Below are positions 15,967 to 24,097 of a DNA stretch of 64,000 bases, in pieces. Within the stretch, counting starts at the first letter, position 1, and each line of letters starts with the position of its first letter. The stretch covers positions 124,001 through 188,000 of the forward strand of contig JBCBIY010000001.1 of the NCBI GenBank assembly GCA_038523925.1, written 5' to 3'. The DNA is from JBCBWG01 sp038523925 (GTDB taxonomy: Bacteria; Pseudomonadota; Alphaproteobacteria; Rhizobiales; Hyphomicrobiaceae). The position numbers were made by a program, and so were the translations under genes. Under the pieces are notes generated by a model. That model did no database searches, was not told the DNA's origin, and saw nothing but the letters and a program-made list of their open reading frames with translations.

Positions 15967-17078
15967 GGCGGCTTCTCGCGTGCATCCTGGCGGTGCAATT
16001 GATGTCCTGCGCCGGCGCGTCGGCTGCGGTCTCCAAGATGATTGACGTGGCGGCCTTCGGCGCCACACCGAATGACGACGCCGATGACGCAGCCGGCATC
16101 GCGCGCGCGATCGCCGCTAGCCGCACCGCAGACACCATTCGCTTCCCGCCCGGGCGATACATGATCGCATCGACCGTCCGCCTGGCGGGAGAGCGCACTT
16201 ACCGGGGCCGCGGTGCAACGCTCGTTAATGCGGCGGGGCGGGCCATGCCAGTGTTTGCCATCTCGGATGCGTCCGCGCTCAGCATCAGCGGCTTCACGTT
16301 TTCCGGTGGCGGCCTGAAGCTGGATGGCGGCAAGACCGTCTCGGTCCAGGCCAACACGTTCCGCGATATTTTCGATCCCGCCGCGCCTTTCGGCGCCGAG
16401 ACCGGGATCTTCCTGTCGCGCCCGGTCACGGGGCTTTGGATCAGGAACAACCGGTTCGAACGCATCGGGCGCAAAGGCCAGCGCATCGGTACAGAAGCTG
16501 CGACCGGCATCCTCGCGTTCGATGTCTCGTCCGCCGAGATCGCGGGCAACACGTTCGTCGATGTCCATCAGGGCATGAGCCTGAACTTCGAGACCTCGCG
16601 GCGCGATATCCGCGTCACGCGGAATAAGATGACGGGCGTCTATCGCATGGGGATCGAGGCGCATGTGCCGAGCGATCGGCCCGGCGGCGGGCGCGATGTG
16701 CAGATCACCGGATTTGTCACCGCTGACAACACCGTGAGCTTCAGCCAACGCGGCAGCGAGCACATCGGGTTATCGATTGTGCTGAACCACAGCGTCGGCG
16801 CCGCGGTCACCGGAAACACGGTGACCACGCGGCATGGCCGGCCGTGCAAGGGCATGGGGATCGAGATCGGGGGTGTCGCGACGGTCGTGGCGCGGAATAG
16901 GGCAGAAGGCGACTGGTGCACGGGGGTGGGCGTGTATGCCGATCGCGTGCAATTCGCGATCGTGACGGCAAATACGGTCTGCGGGCCGAAGGGCAAGCAC
17001 CCGCGCATATGGTACTACAACGGGCGCCGCCGGTCGGTTGACCAGGGCGGCCACCGCTTTCAGGACACATGCCGGTAG
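15963..17078 (+). CDS. Secreted right-handed parallel beta-helix protein, possible lipoprotein
   Basis: A 371-residue protein whose frame is open further upstream, but the ATG at 15963 overlaps the stop of the polymerase gene and begins a signal sequence (MRRLLACILAVQLMSCAG). LMSC is a possible lipobox with Cys16 as the lipid site; ASA-AV is a possible alternative signal peptidase I site. After DVAAFGATPNDDADDAAGI, a typical pectate-lyase-3 start, the protein shows repeated N-x-F/I-x-x-I/V rungs such as NNRFERIG, GNTFVDV and ANTVCG. Such proteins cleave, epimerise or bind polysaccharide. No catalytic set could be assigned. Its place between polymerase and glycosyltransferase suggests a role in modifying the locus product. 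Confidence 0.78.
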   Translation: MRRLLACILAVQLMSCAGASAAVSKMIDVAAFGATPNDDADDAAGIARAIAASRTADTIRFPPGRYMIASTVRLAGERTYRGRGATLVNAAGRAMPVFAISDASALSISGFTFSGGGLKLDGGKTVSVQANTFRDIFDPAAPFGAETGIFLSRPVTGLWIRNNRFERIGRKGQRIGTEAATGILAFDVSSAEIAGNTFVDVHQGMSLNFETSRRDIRVTRNKMTGVYRMGIEAHVPSDRPGGGRDVQITGFVTADNTVSFSQRGSEHIGLSIVLNHSVGAAVTGNTVTTRHGRPCKGMGIEIGGVATVVARNRAEGDWCTGVGVYADRVQFAIVTANTVCGPKGKHPRIWYYNGRRRSVDQGGHRFQDTCR

Positions 17079-17117
17079 GGCGCCGGATGTGGCACGGCGC
17101 CTGCATCATAACGAGAC

Positions 17118-18365
17118 ATGACTGTGACCCGCGCGGCGCTGAGTTCACTAACCGCAATGCAGACCAATCGCGCCGATACCCCTCGGGCCAGCGTGGCATC
17201 TCGCGAGTCTGCGCTGAGCGTGCTCCTGCTCGCGCAACTGCCGCCGCCGGTGCATGGCGTCTCGACGGTGACAGCGCGTGTTCGCGCGATCCTGGCCTCG
17301 CTCCCCGACGTCAACTTCGAACATCGCTGGCTCGGCGGCGCGAAGACCTTGCAGGATGTCGGCAAGCGAAGCTTATCGAAGTATCTCGGCTTTGCGCAGC
17401 TGCTCGGCGCGCTCGCCCGCGATGCCGCCATGGGCCGCAAGCATGACATCGCATACCTAACACTCGCCCCGCACGGTGATGCGGTGCTGCGGGACGTGCT
17501 TCTCGCATGGTTCGCGAAACGGGCATCGCATCGCGCGCTTGTGCATCTCCACACGCGTGGGCTCGACGATATCCTCACGGGCAGTGACTTCAAGGCGCGG
17601 CTCTACTGCTGGCTGCTCTCGGGCACGGAACTGATTGCGCTGTCGATGGCCGGCGCGCAGAGCGCCGCGGAACATGACGTGTTCGCCGCCGTGCACCACC
17701 TCCCGAACGCCGTCACGCTCCCTGATGATGGCGCAGCTCGCGCGACAGCGCAGCCGGACGCCGCCGAAACCGGCGAGATCGTTTGCGGCTTCTTCGGCAG
17801 CATGGATGCGCGCAAGGGCGTCTTGCGGTTCGTCGATGCCATGGACGCGCTCGTCGAGGCGGGCCTGCCGGTGCGCGGCGTCGTCGCTGGTGGCGATACG
17901 AAGTATCTGACCGTCGACGCCGCCAGGGCGTATGCAGCCGACCGCGGCCTTGCTGATGTGATCCGCTTCGATGGATTCGTCGATGATCAAGCCAAGGACG
18001 CGCTGCTCACCGAGATGGACGTGCTGATCTATCCGTCAGAGCACGATCTCGCGCCACTCGTGATCCTCGAGGCGATGGCCCGAGGTGTGATCCCGATCGC
18101 GTTTGACACCGGCGCGATTGCTGAGCTGATGGGCGTTGGCTTTGCCGATCACGTCATCCGCGACAAGGGCGATGAGGCCTTCCGCCGCCGCGTCACGGGC
18201 CTCGTCACATCCTACGCGGATCCAGACATGCGCGCCGCCGCTGCCGGCCGGGCCCGCGCGCATATCGCAGCCCACCACTCACTCGACGTTTACGCTGAAA
18301 GCGTCGCCCGCGTGTTCGCGGTGCCGGGCGCGCGCAACGCCGATCCGAACACTGACCCCGCCTAA
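17118..18365 (+). CDS. Glycosyltransferase family 4 protein
   Basis: A 415-residue GT-B enzyme. The N-terminal domain starts after about 30 unstructured residues with LSVLLLAQLPPPVHGVS, the loop that holds the donor phosphate in many GT4 enzymes; the C-terminal domain contains CGFFGSMDARKGVLRF and the E-x7-E type motif in EHDLAPLVILEAMARGVIPIA (quoted in two halves in the protein at about 318-338). The ribosome-binding site before 17118 is weak, and an ATG at 17157 is a possible later start. It lies 39 bases after the beta-helix gene in the same direction and likely adds one sugar to the repeat unit. Donor and linkage unknown. Confidence 0.82.
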   Translation: MTVTRAALSSLTAMQTNRADTPRASVASRESALSVLLLAQLPPPVHGVSTVTARVRAILASLPDVNFEHRWLGGAKTLQDVGKRSLSKYLGFAQLLGALARDAAMGRKHDIAYLTLAPHGDAVLRDVLLAWFAKRASHRALVHLHTRGLDDILTGSDFKARLYCWLLSGTELIALSMAGAQSAAEHDVFAAVHHLPNAVTLPDDGAARATAQPDAAETGEIVCGFFGSMDARKGVLRFVDAMDALVEAGLPVRGVVAGGDTKYLTVDAARAYAADRGLADVIRFDGFVDDQAKDALLTEMDVLIYPSEHDLAPLVILEAMARGVIPIAFDTGAIAELMGVGFADHVIRDKGDEAFRRRVTGLVTSYADPDMRAAAAGRARAHIAAHHSLDVYAESVARVFAVPGARNADPNTDPA

Positions 18366-18473
18366 CCTGCGAGCCACCCCATGCTTCTCGACCAGCAAGA
18401 CACTCATGATCTGACAGCCGCACAGCGTGACGGCATAGACGCCGAGACCCGGCGCGTCGGCGGTGGAGCCGGC

Positions 18474-19475
18474 ATGCGGCGGCGCGTGCTGCTTGTCGGC
18501 GGTTCAGGCTACATCGGCTGCCCGGTCGCAGGCGCCCTGCTGGCAGCCGGCGCAGATGTCGTGAACCTCGACCGCCTCGTCTACCATCACGGCAGCGCCA
18601 TGCTCGCGCTGATGGCGCATCCGAACTACAGATTTATCGCTGGAGACATGGGCGACGCTGATGCGCTCGGTGTGGCACTTGAGGGTGTCACCGACGTCGT
18701 CATCCTCGGCGGGCTGGTCGGCGACCCGATCACCAAGGCTTTTCCGGAAGAGGCGGGCCGGGTCAACGATGAAGCGATCCTCGCCTGCATTGATCGCCTC
18801 GACGGGCAGGGCCTCAACAAGGTAATCTTCGTCTCGACATGCTCGAACTACGGCATGATCCCCGATGACGCGAAAGCAGATGAAACGTTTGAGCTAAGCC
18901 CGCTCTCGCTCTACGCGAAATCCAAGGTCGCCGCCGAGCAACATCTGCTCGGCAAGTCTGGATCGGTTGACTACGCGCCGACCGTCCTGCGGTTTGCGAC
19001 GGCCTTCGGGCTTGCGCCGCGCATGCGGTTTGACCTGACGGTCAACGAGTTCACGCGCGAACTTGCGGTCGGCAATGAGCTGTTGGTCTTCGATGCCCAC
19101 ACGTGGCGACCCTACTGTCACGTGCAGGACTTCGCACGCCTCATCGCGCGCGTCCTCAGTTGGCCTGTTGCTCAAGTCTCGGGCGAAGTGTTCAACGCCG
19201 GTGGGGACGAGAACAATCACACCAAGCAGAGCATCGTCGACCTGATCCTGAAGCGGATCCCGGATGGGCAGGTGGCATACAAAGAAAACAGTTCGGACCC
19301 GCGCAACTACCGCGTTGACTTTGCGAAAGTCCGCGACCGGCTTGGGTTTACGCCGCGCGTGAGCGTCGGCGACGGCGTCGATGAGATCATCTGGGCGATC
19401 GGCCGCCACATGCTTGACGACGTGCCGGTTCGCCGAAACTTCTACGGCAACTACGCGCTGCCCGGTCTCGCATAG
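18474..19475 (+). CDS. NAD-dependent epimerase/dehydratase (extended SDR)
   Basis: A 333-residue extended short-chain dehydrogenase acting on a nucleotide sugar. The Rossmann motif VGGSGYIG begins at residue 8, the catalytic pair is in LYAKSKVAAEQ (Y-x3-K), and RPYCHVQDFARLI and FNAGG-type segments mark the UDP-sugar epimerase group. I chose the ATG at 18474 because GGTGGAG stands five bases before it and the Rossmann fold starts at once; an in-frame ATG at 18381 would add 31 polar residues with a weak ribosome-binding site. It probably makes an activated sugar for the surrounding polysaccharide genes. Possible products include galactose, rhamnose-like or amino sugars. Confidence 0.83.
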   Translation: MRRRVLLVGGSGYIGCPVAGALLAAGADVVNLDRLVYHHGSAMLALMAHPNYRFIAGDMGDADALGVALEGVTDVVILGGLVGDPITKAFPEEAGRVNDEAILACIDRLDGQGLNKVIFVSTCSNYGMIPDDAKADETFELSPLSLYAKSKVAAEQHLLGKSGSVDYAPTVLRFATAFGLAPRMRFDLTVNEFTRELAVGNELLVFDAHTWRPYCHVQDFARLIARVLSWPVAQVSGEVFNAGGDENNHTKQSIVDLILKRIPDGQVAYKENSSDPRNYRVDFAKVRDRLGFTPRVSVGDGVDEIIWAIGRHMLDDVPVRRNFYGNYALPGLA

Positions 19476-19494
19476 CGTCGCGCGACCGTCAGGG

Positions 19495-20310
19495 TTAGCC
19501 GACCGGCGAGCGGCCCGTAAGGCTCTCGAACAATCGACCATCGACGCGGATGTCTGCAATGTTGTCGGCAACTGGCCGGTCGAGGTTCCAGCGCGTTCGG
19601 GGGATGCGCATGGCATCGCTTACGCCGTCGTAGAGCCGGCCGGGTTGGCCGGCATAAATCCGCTTGAAGCCGAGACCGCGCACGTAGCCCGCCAGCGGCT
19701 CAGAGAAGTGGCGGCGCACGCCGAAGGGGTATGAGAAGTCCACGATCGGCTCTGCGAACAGATCTTCGAGCCGCTCCTTCGACTGGCGCACTTCCGCATC
19801 CCACTCCTCCGGCATCAGCGATGTCAGGCTGCGGTGCCATTCCGTATGGCAACCGATCAGATGGCCCGCCGCGCGGATCTCGAGAAGTTCGGTGCGCGAC
19901 AGCGGGACCGGGTCTTCCGAGTGGTCGACCCTCGCATAGAAGCCGGCGACATCGTAGGCGGATGGCGTACTGAGGGTCGGTCCGGTGGTGATAAAGAAGA
20001 CAGCGCGGACGCCTGCGTCGTCGAGGGCCGGCAACGCCTGGGCCCAGTGCTTAAAGTTGTCGTCGAAGCTCACGAGCAGACGCTTGTCGTCGGCGTCCCC
20101 GCAGTCGTCTTCCAGGTAGGCGGCGGGCAGAACGGGCACGTAGCCCTCGTCCTTCAGCGCAGCTATGCCGTCGCCAAAGGCGCGGTGCTGACGCGGAAGC
20201 AACTCGTGAAAGATAAGGGCGGCCCGCGGCGGCGTATCTCCGGCGGCGATCGCATAGTGCGCGGATTTGACGACGTTCTGGATCGAGCGCTTGAGATGTG
20301 ACTGCGGCAT
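19495..20310 (-). CDS. Polysaccharide deacetylase (NodB homology, CE4)
   Basis: A 271-residue CE4-type deacetylase. The first NodB motif is SFDDN (D83, D84) and the metal-binding histidines are H155 and H159 in GCHTEWHRSL, the H-x3-H pattern; FSYPFGVRRHF is motif 3. There is no signal peptide, so like HfsH it may act in the cytoplasm on lipid-linked amino sugars, or a signal was missed. It is convergent with the epimerase gene (19 bases apart) and divergent from the nucleotidyltransferase gene. With an aminotransferase in the same locus, removal of N-acetyl groups from an amino-sugar polymer is the best guess. Confidence 0.82.
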   Translation of the reverse strand: MPQSHLKRSIQNVVKSAHYAIAAGDTPPRAALIFHELLPRQHRAFGDGIAALKDEGYVPVLPAAYLEDDCGDADDKRLLVSFDDNFKHWAQALPALDDAGVRAVFFITTGPTLSTPSAYDVAGFYARVDHSEDPVPLSRTELLEIRAAGHLIGCHTEWHRSLTSLMPEEWDAEVRQSKERLEDLFAEPIVDFSYPFGVRRHFSEPLAGYVRGLGFKRIYAGQPGRLYDGVSDAMRIPRTRWNLDRPVADNIADIRVDGRLFESLTGRSPVG

Positions 20311-20425
20311 GGCCGTGGGCCCTGGGCGATTGCGAGATTGTGATCAGGTCGTTGCCGCAACCGACATGCCATTTGCATCAATAGGGTACAACACACCGCG
20401 TTGTTTGGCGTGGTCAGGGTTAAGT

Positions 20426-21202
20426 ATGGGTGCCGATTTGGCGAGTGGGCGAGAAATGCGGCAGGCGTCCGACGGGGCCGATGCGGTTTTGCCGCCTGTC
20501 GTGATCCTGGCGGGCGGTAAGGGCACGCGGCTGCGCCCGTTTACCGTGACGTTTCCAAAGCCGCTTGTCCCGCTTGGGGACATCCCGATCCTCGAACTCA
20601 TTTTGCGCCAGCTCGCAGAGCAGCGGTTTAGCCGGGTCACGCTGACCGTCGGGCACCTTGAGAGCCTCATCCGCGCGTTCATCTCGCAGCATGCCGAGCT
20701 CCACGCGCGCCTCGACATCGACTTTGTCTCTGAGACCGAACCGACCGGCACTGCGGGCTCGCTTGCCAGCGTGCCGCATCTCGATGGCACGACATTGGTG
20801 ATGAACGGTGACGTCCTCACAAACCTCGACTATGCGGCGTTGGTTGGCGCACATGAGGCAAGCGGCGCGGCGCTCACGATTGCCGTCCACACTGTCGAAG
20901 AGACGGTCGACTTCGGCGTGTTGCGCTCGAACGATGACGGCGTGCTGACCGCGTACGCCGAAAAGCCGCGCCAGACCTACGATGTCTCGATGGGGGTCTA
21001 CGTCTATTCAAAGCGCGCCCTCGACCGGATCGAACGCGGCACATATCTCGACTTCCCGACGCTGGTGACGGACCTGCTTGAGGCCGGTGAGACCGTGCGC
21101 GTCTATCGCAATCAAGCGTTCTGGCTCGATATCGGCCGGCCCGGCGACTATGCGAAGGCGCAGGAGTTGTTTGATAAGGACCCCGCGTTCTTTGGCCTTT
21201 GA
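20426..21202 (+). CDS. Sugar-phosphate nucleotidyltransferase
   Basis: A 258-residue NTP transferase of the RmlA/ManC-like group. The nucleotide-binding loop is LAGGKGTRLRPFT (about 28-40) followed by FPKPLVPLGD, and the metal-binding Asp is in VMNGDVLTNLD. The frame is open to 20267, but that would run into the divergent deacetylase gene and adds unlike sequence; the ATG at 20426 (or 20456) is preferred. It lacks the C-terminal hexapeptide domain, so it is the short single-domain form, as in enzymes for CDP-, GDP- or dTDP-sugars. Its neighbour, 24 bases on, is a DegT aminotransferase, which suggests supply of an activated amino sugar. Confidence 0.83.
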   Translation: MGADLASGREMRQASDGADAVLPPVVILAGGKGTRLRPFTVTFPKPLVPLGDIPILELILRQLAEQRFSRVTLTVGHLESLIRAFISQHAELHARLDIDFVSETEPTGTAGSLASVPHLDGTTLVMNGDVLTNLDYAALVGAHEASGAALTIAVHTVEETVDFGVLRSNDDGVLTAYAEKPRQTYDVSMGVYVYSKRALDRIERGTYLDFPTLVTDLLEAGETVRVYRNQAFWLDIGRPGDYAKAQELFDKDPAFFGL

Positions 21203-21226
21203 ACGCTGAGATGCACGAGTAGCTCA

Positions 21227-22387
21227 ATGAAGTGGACGTACACGCTCTCCGAACCGACGCTTGATGACGATGAGGCGCAGGCGGCCGCGGACTGTATTCG
21301 GTCGGGTTGGCTATCGATGGGGCCGCGGACGCAGGCGTTCGAGGAACGCTTTGCTGAGATGCACGGGGCAAAGCATGCCTTTGCCGTCGCCAACGGAACG
21401 GCAGCGCTTCATCTCGCTTATTTGGCGATGGGCCTCGGCGATGATGATCGCGCGGGGGACGCACCCGGCGAGATCATTCAGCCCTCAATGAGTTTCGTTG
21501 CTGCCGCCAACATGACGATCGCGGTTGGCGCAAAGCCGGTCTTCGCCGACATCGTCTCGCTTGCAGAGCCGACGATTGACCCGGCGCATGTGGCCAAGCT
21601 GATCACCGGGCGGACGCGTGCAGTCGTGGTCATGCACTATGGCGGCTATCCAGCGCGGATTGCTGAACTGATGGACATCTGCGCCGCCCGCGGTGTGCCC
21701 ATCATTGAAGATGCCTGCCACGGCCCGGCGCAGGCAGTGCCCTCCCTTGGCGGGCGCAAGCTCGGCACCTTCGGCGCCGTCGGCTGCTTCTCGTTTTTTG
21801 CCAACAAGAACATGACCTGCGGCGAAGGCGGCATGGTCATCACCGATGACGACGCCCTTGCGGCCCGGCTGAAGGCGCAGCGCTCGCACGGCATGACGAC
21901 GCTCAGTTGGGAGCGCCACAAGGGCCGAGCTGCGACGTACGACGTCACCGCGCACGGCTTTAATTACCGGATCGATGATCTGCGCTCAGCCGTCGGGCTT
22001 GTGCAGCTCGGCAAGCTCGAAGCCGCCAACGCAGCCCGCCGCCGTCACGCCGAAGCGTATGCCGCCGCGTTCGCCGCATACAAGGACGAGCGGCTGCAAT
22101 ACGTTTTCGCAGACCATGTGAAAGCTGGAACTGCCCATGTCGGCGCCGTGCTTGTGCCGGCCGCGCAGCGCGGAGCGGTCCGCCAGGCGCTCGCCGATCA
22201 AGGTATCCAGACGAGCCTGCACTACCCGCCGATCCATCTGTTCACGGCCTTTGGCGGGCGGTCCCATCCAGACCTCGACCGGACCGAAGCGTTCGCGGGC
22301 CGCGTTATCACGCTGCCGCTCTATCCGGGCCTGCCGGATGATGCGCCACGGGAGATCGCCGAGGCGGTCTGGAAAGCCGTGGGCTGA
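21227..22387 (+). CDS. DegT/DnrJ/EryC1/StrS family aminotransferase
   Basis: A 386-residue fold-type I PLP enzyme that aminates nucleotide keto-sugars. PLP contacts are visible: NGTAALHLA (57-65), the Asp in EDACHG (D162), and the lysine K194 in FFANKNMTCGEGG, which forms the Schiff base. QTSLHYPPIH near the C-terminus is also typical. It is the last gene of the polysaccharide locus and probably acts on a 3- or 4-keto sugar made by an epimerase or dehydratase such as the one three genes upstream. The lysine is present, so it should be an active aminotransferase rather than a dehydratase like ColD. Confidence 0.88.
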   Translation: MKWTYTLSEPTLDDDEAQAAADCIRSGWLSMGPRTQAFEERFAEMHGAKHAFAVANGTAALHLAYLAMGLGDDDRAGDAPGEIIQPSMSFVAAANMTIAVGAKPVFADIVSLAEPTIDPAHVAKLITGRTRAVVVMHYGGYPARIAELMDICAARGVPIIEDACHGPAQAVPSLGGRKLGTFGAVGCFSFFANKNMTCGEGGMVITDDDALAARLKAQRSHGMTTLSWERHKGRAATYDVTAHGFNYRIDDLRSAVGLVQLGKLEAANAARRRHAEAYAAAFAAYKDERLQYVFADHVKAGTAHVGAVLVPAAQRGAVRQALADQGIQTSLHYPPIHLFTAFGGRSHPDLDRTEAFAGRVITLPLYPGLPDDAPREIAEAVWKAVG

Positions 22388-22460
22388 GCGTTGCGTCCAG
22401 CTTGAAATGACGGGCCGCATCGCCAATTATTTGACAGACCGAAGAATCACAAACTAAGCG

Positions 22461-22488
22461 CTTGCGCTCGCGCGGCCGCTCGTATAAC
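22461..22488 (+). promoter_or_regulatory. Putative promoter of tRNA-Trp/secE-nusG
   Basis: CTTGCG at 22461 and TATAAC at 22483-22488 are separated by 16 bases, giving a sigma-70-like promoter about 75 bases before the tRNA gene. A second element, TTGACA at 22431, has no good -10 at 17 bases. The space between the aminotransferase stop and the tRNA is AT-richer than its flanks, which fits a promoter. The exact start is unproven. Confidence 0.4.
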
Positions 22489-22564
22489 TCTGCGCGCCTG
22501 TCAAGAAAAAATTATCGGACGCGTGACCGGTCAGCGGGCCGGCCGACGGCATGGTTGCCTCTTT

Positions 22565-22640
22565 AGGGGTGTAGCTCAGTTGGTAGAGCGTCGGTCTCCA
22601 AAACCGAAGGTCGTGGGTTCGAGACCCTCCGCCCCTGCCA
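22565..22640 (+). tRNA. trpT: tRNA-Trp (anticodon CCA)
   Basis: A 76-base cloverleaf. The acceptor arm AGGGGTG pairs with CGCCCCT (one G-U), followed by discriminator G and an encoded CCA end. The D arm contains AGCTCAGTTGGTAGAGC, the anticodon loop CTCCAAA carries CCA, and the T arm has GGTTCGAGACC. Location directly before secE-nusG is conserved in many bacteria. Confidence 0.96.
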
Positions 22641-22747
22641 CGCCGTTAGTCCAGCGCCGCCGCGGACGTCGTGGCGGTTTGGTGTGATTGGGTCGGGCGC
22701 CGGGGCCGCATGCGGTCAGGTGGCGCTGATGCGGAGGTAGAGAACGC

Positions 22748-22936
22748 GTGAACCCGTTCCAGTTTATTCAGGAAGTCCGCCAGGAAGTCGCCAAGGTGAC
22801 CTGGCCGTCGCGCAAGGAGACGTGGGTGACGACGGTGGCTGTGCTCATCATGGTCACGCTCGCTGCGATCTTCTTTATGATTGCTGATCAGGTGATGGGC
22901 GCGATCGTCACCTTTATACTGTCGCTCGGAAACTAG
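22748..22936 (+). CDS. secE: Preprotein translocase subunit SecE
   Basis: A 62-residue single-span SecE of the short type found in most bacteria outside the enterics. It has the amphipathic stretch QEVRQEVAKVTWPSRKET, whose KVTWPSR is the universal SecE signature, then one membrane helix (about 28-50). SecE clamps SecY in the translocon. The start is GTG at 22748, with GGAGG ten bases before it. The neighbour nusG follows after 75 bases. Confidence 0.95.
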   Translation: MNPFQFIQEVRQEVAKVTWPSRKETWVTTVAVLIMVTLAAIFFMIADQVMGAIVTFILSLGN

Positions 22937-23011
22937 CCGCTCGACTGCATTGAGACGTGTCCGGCGCCACTTTGCGGGCCGGCGAATGAAGAGACGAGGG
23001 CTAATCGAAGA

Positions 23012-23545
23012 ATGGCGAAGCGCTGGTATATCGTGCACGCCTACACAAACTTCGAACAAAAAGTGGCTGATGCGATCCTCGACGGCGCCAAGCGCGAGGG
23101 CATCGAAGACCAGTTCGAAGAAGTGGTAGTGCCGAAGGAGGACGTGATCGAAGTCCGCCGCGGCAAGAAAGTGCAAACCGAGCGAAAGTTCCTTCCGGGC
23201 TATGTGCTCGTGAAGATGGACATGACCGATCGTGCGCACGTCATGATCAAGAACACGGCGAAGGTCACGGGATTTCTGGGTTCCGACAATCGCCCGATGC
23301 CAATCCCGGACGCCGAAGCGGCCCGCATCCTGAACCAGGTGCAGGAAGGCGTTGAGCGTCCGAAGCCGACGGTGACGTACGAAGTGGGCGAGCAGGTGCG
23401 CGTTGCGGAAGGCCCGTTTGCCTCGTTCAACGGCCACGTCGAGGAAGTCGACGAAGAGCGTGCCCGCCTCAAGGTGGCGGTGTCGATCTTCGGTCGCCCG
23501 ACGCCGGTCGAATTGGAGTTCGGTCAGGTCGAGAAGTTGAACTGA
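23012..23545 (+). CDS. nusG: Transcription termination/antitermination protein NusG
   Basis: A 177-residue NusG. The N-terminal NGN domain begins KRWYIVHAYTNFEQKVA and contains the RNA-polymerase-binding GYVLVKMDM; the C-terminal KOW domain is GEQVRVAEGPFASFNGHVEE (about 128-147), which binds Rho or ribosomal protein S10. Normal length for the family. It follows secE and precedes rplK, the universal bacterial order, and S10 (its partner) is encoded farther on in the window. Confidence 0.97.
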   Translation: MAKRWYIVHAYTNFEQKVADAILDGAKREGIEDQFEEVVVPKEDVIEVRRGKKVQTERKFLPGYVLVKMDMTDRAHVMIKNTAKVTGFLGSDNRPMPIPDAEAARILNQVQEGVERPKPTVTYEVGEQVRVAEGPFASFNGHVEEVDEERARLKVAVSIFGRPTPVELEFGQVEKLN

Positions 23546-23662
23546 CCCTTTTGGCCGCCGCGGGAGACCGGGGCGGATATCACTGCGGGAGAGCTGCCAG
23601 CTCGCCAACCGCAAACCCGAACGGGCGGCGATCGAACCGCCTGAAACAACTGGGAAAGACTG

Positions 23663-24094
23663 ATGGCAAAGAAGCTAACCGGCTACATCAACCTGCAGGT
23701 CCCTGCAGGCCAGGCCAACCCGTCGCCACCGATCGGGCCAGCGCTCGGCCAGCGTGGCGTCAACATCATGGAGTTCTGCAAGGCCTTCAACGCGAAGACC
23801 AAGGACACCGAGCCCGGCACGCCAATCCCCGTGAAGATTGCAGTCTACGCAGACCGCTCGTTCACGTTTGAGATGAAGACGCCGCCAGCGTCGTTCTTCC
23901 TGAAGAAGGCTGCCAAGCTTAAGTCAGGCAGTCAGACGCCTGGCCGTGCGTCGGCCGGCTCCGTGACGATGAAGCAGGTCCGTGAGATCGCCGAGATGAA
24001 GATGGCCGACCTCAACACGGATGATGTCGAACAGGCCGCGCGCACGATCGCCGGCTCCGCCCGTTCGATGGGCCTGACGGTGAAGGGGCAGTAA
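23663..24094 (+). CDS. rplK: 50S ribosomal protein L11
   Basis: A 143-residue L11, part of the GTPase-associated centre with the L10-L12 stalk. The proline-rich linker region PPIGPALGQRGVNIMEFCK (about 21-39) and the C-terminal RNA-binding GSARSMGL are clear. GGGAAAG lies before the ATG. rplA follows after three bases. In Escherichia coli the pair is repressed by L1 binding to the leader; the 117-base space before this gene could hold such a site but I could not identify it. Confidence 0.97.
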   Translation: MAKKLTGYINLQVPAGQANPSPPIGPALGQRGVNIMEFCKAFNAKTKDTEPGTPIPVKIAVYADRSFTFEMKTPPASFFLKKAAKLKSGSQTPGRASAGSVTMKQVREIAEMKMADLNTDDVEQAARTIAGSARSMGLTVKGQ

Positions 24095-24097
24095 GCA

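Noticed and set aside
18381..18473. Earlier start of the epimerase gene
   Set aside because: Adds 31 polar residues before the Rossmann fold with a weak ribosome-binding site; the ATG at 18474 has GGTGGAG at the right distance. Not fully excluded.
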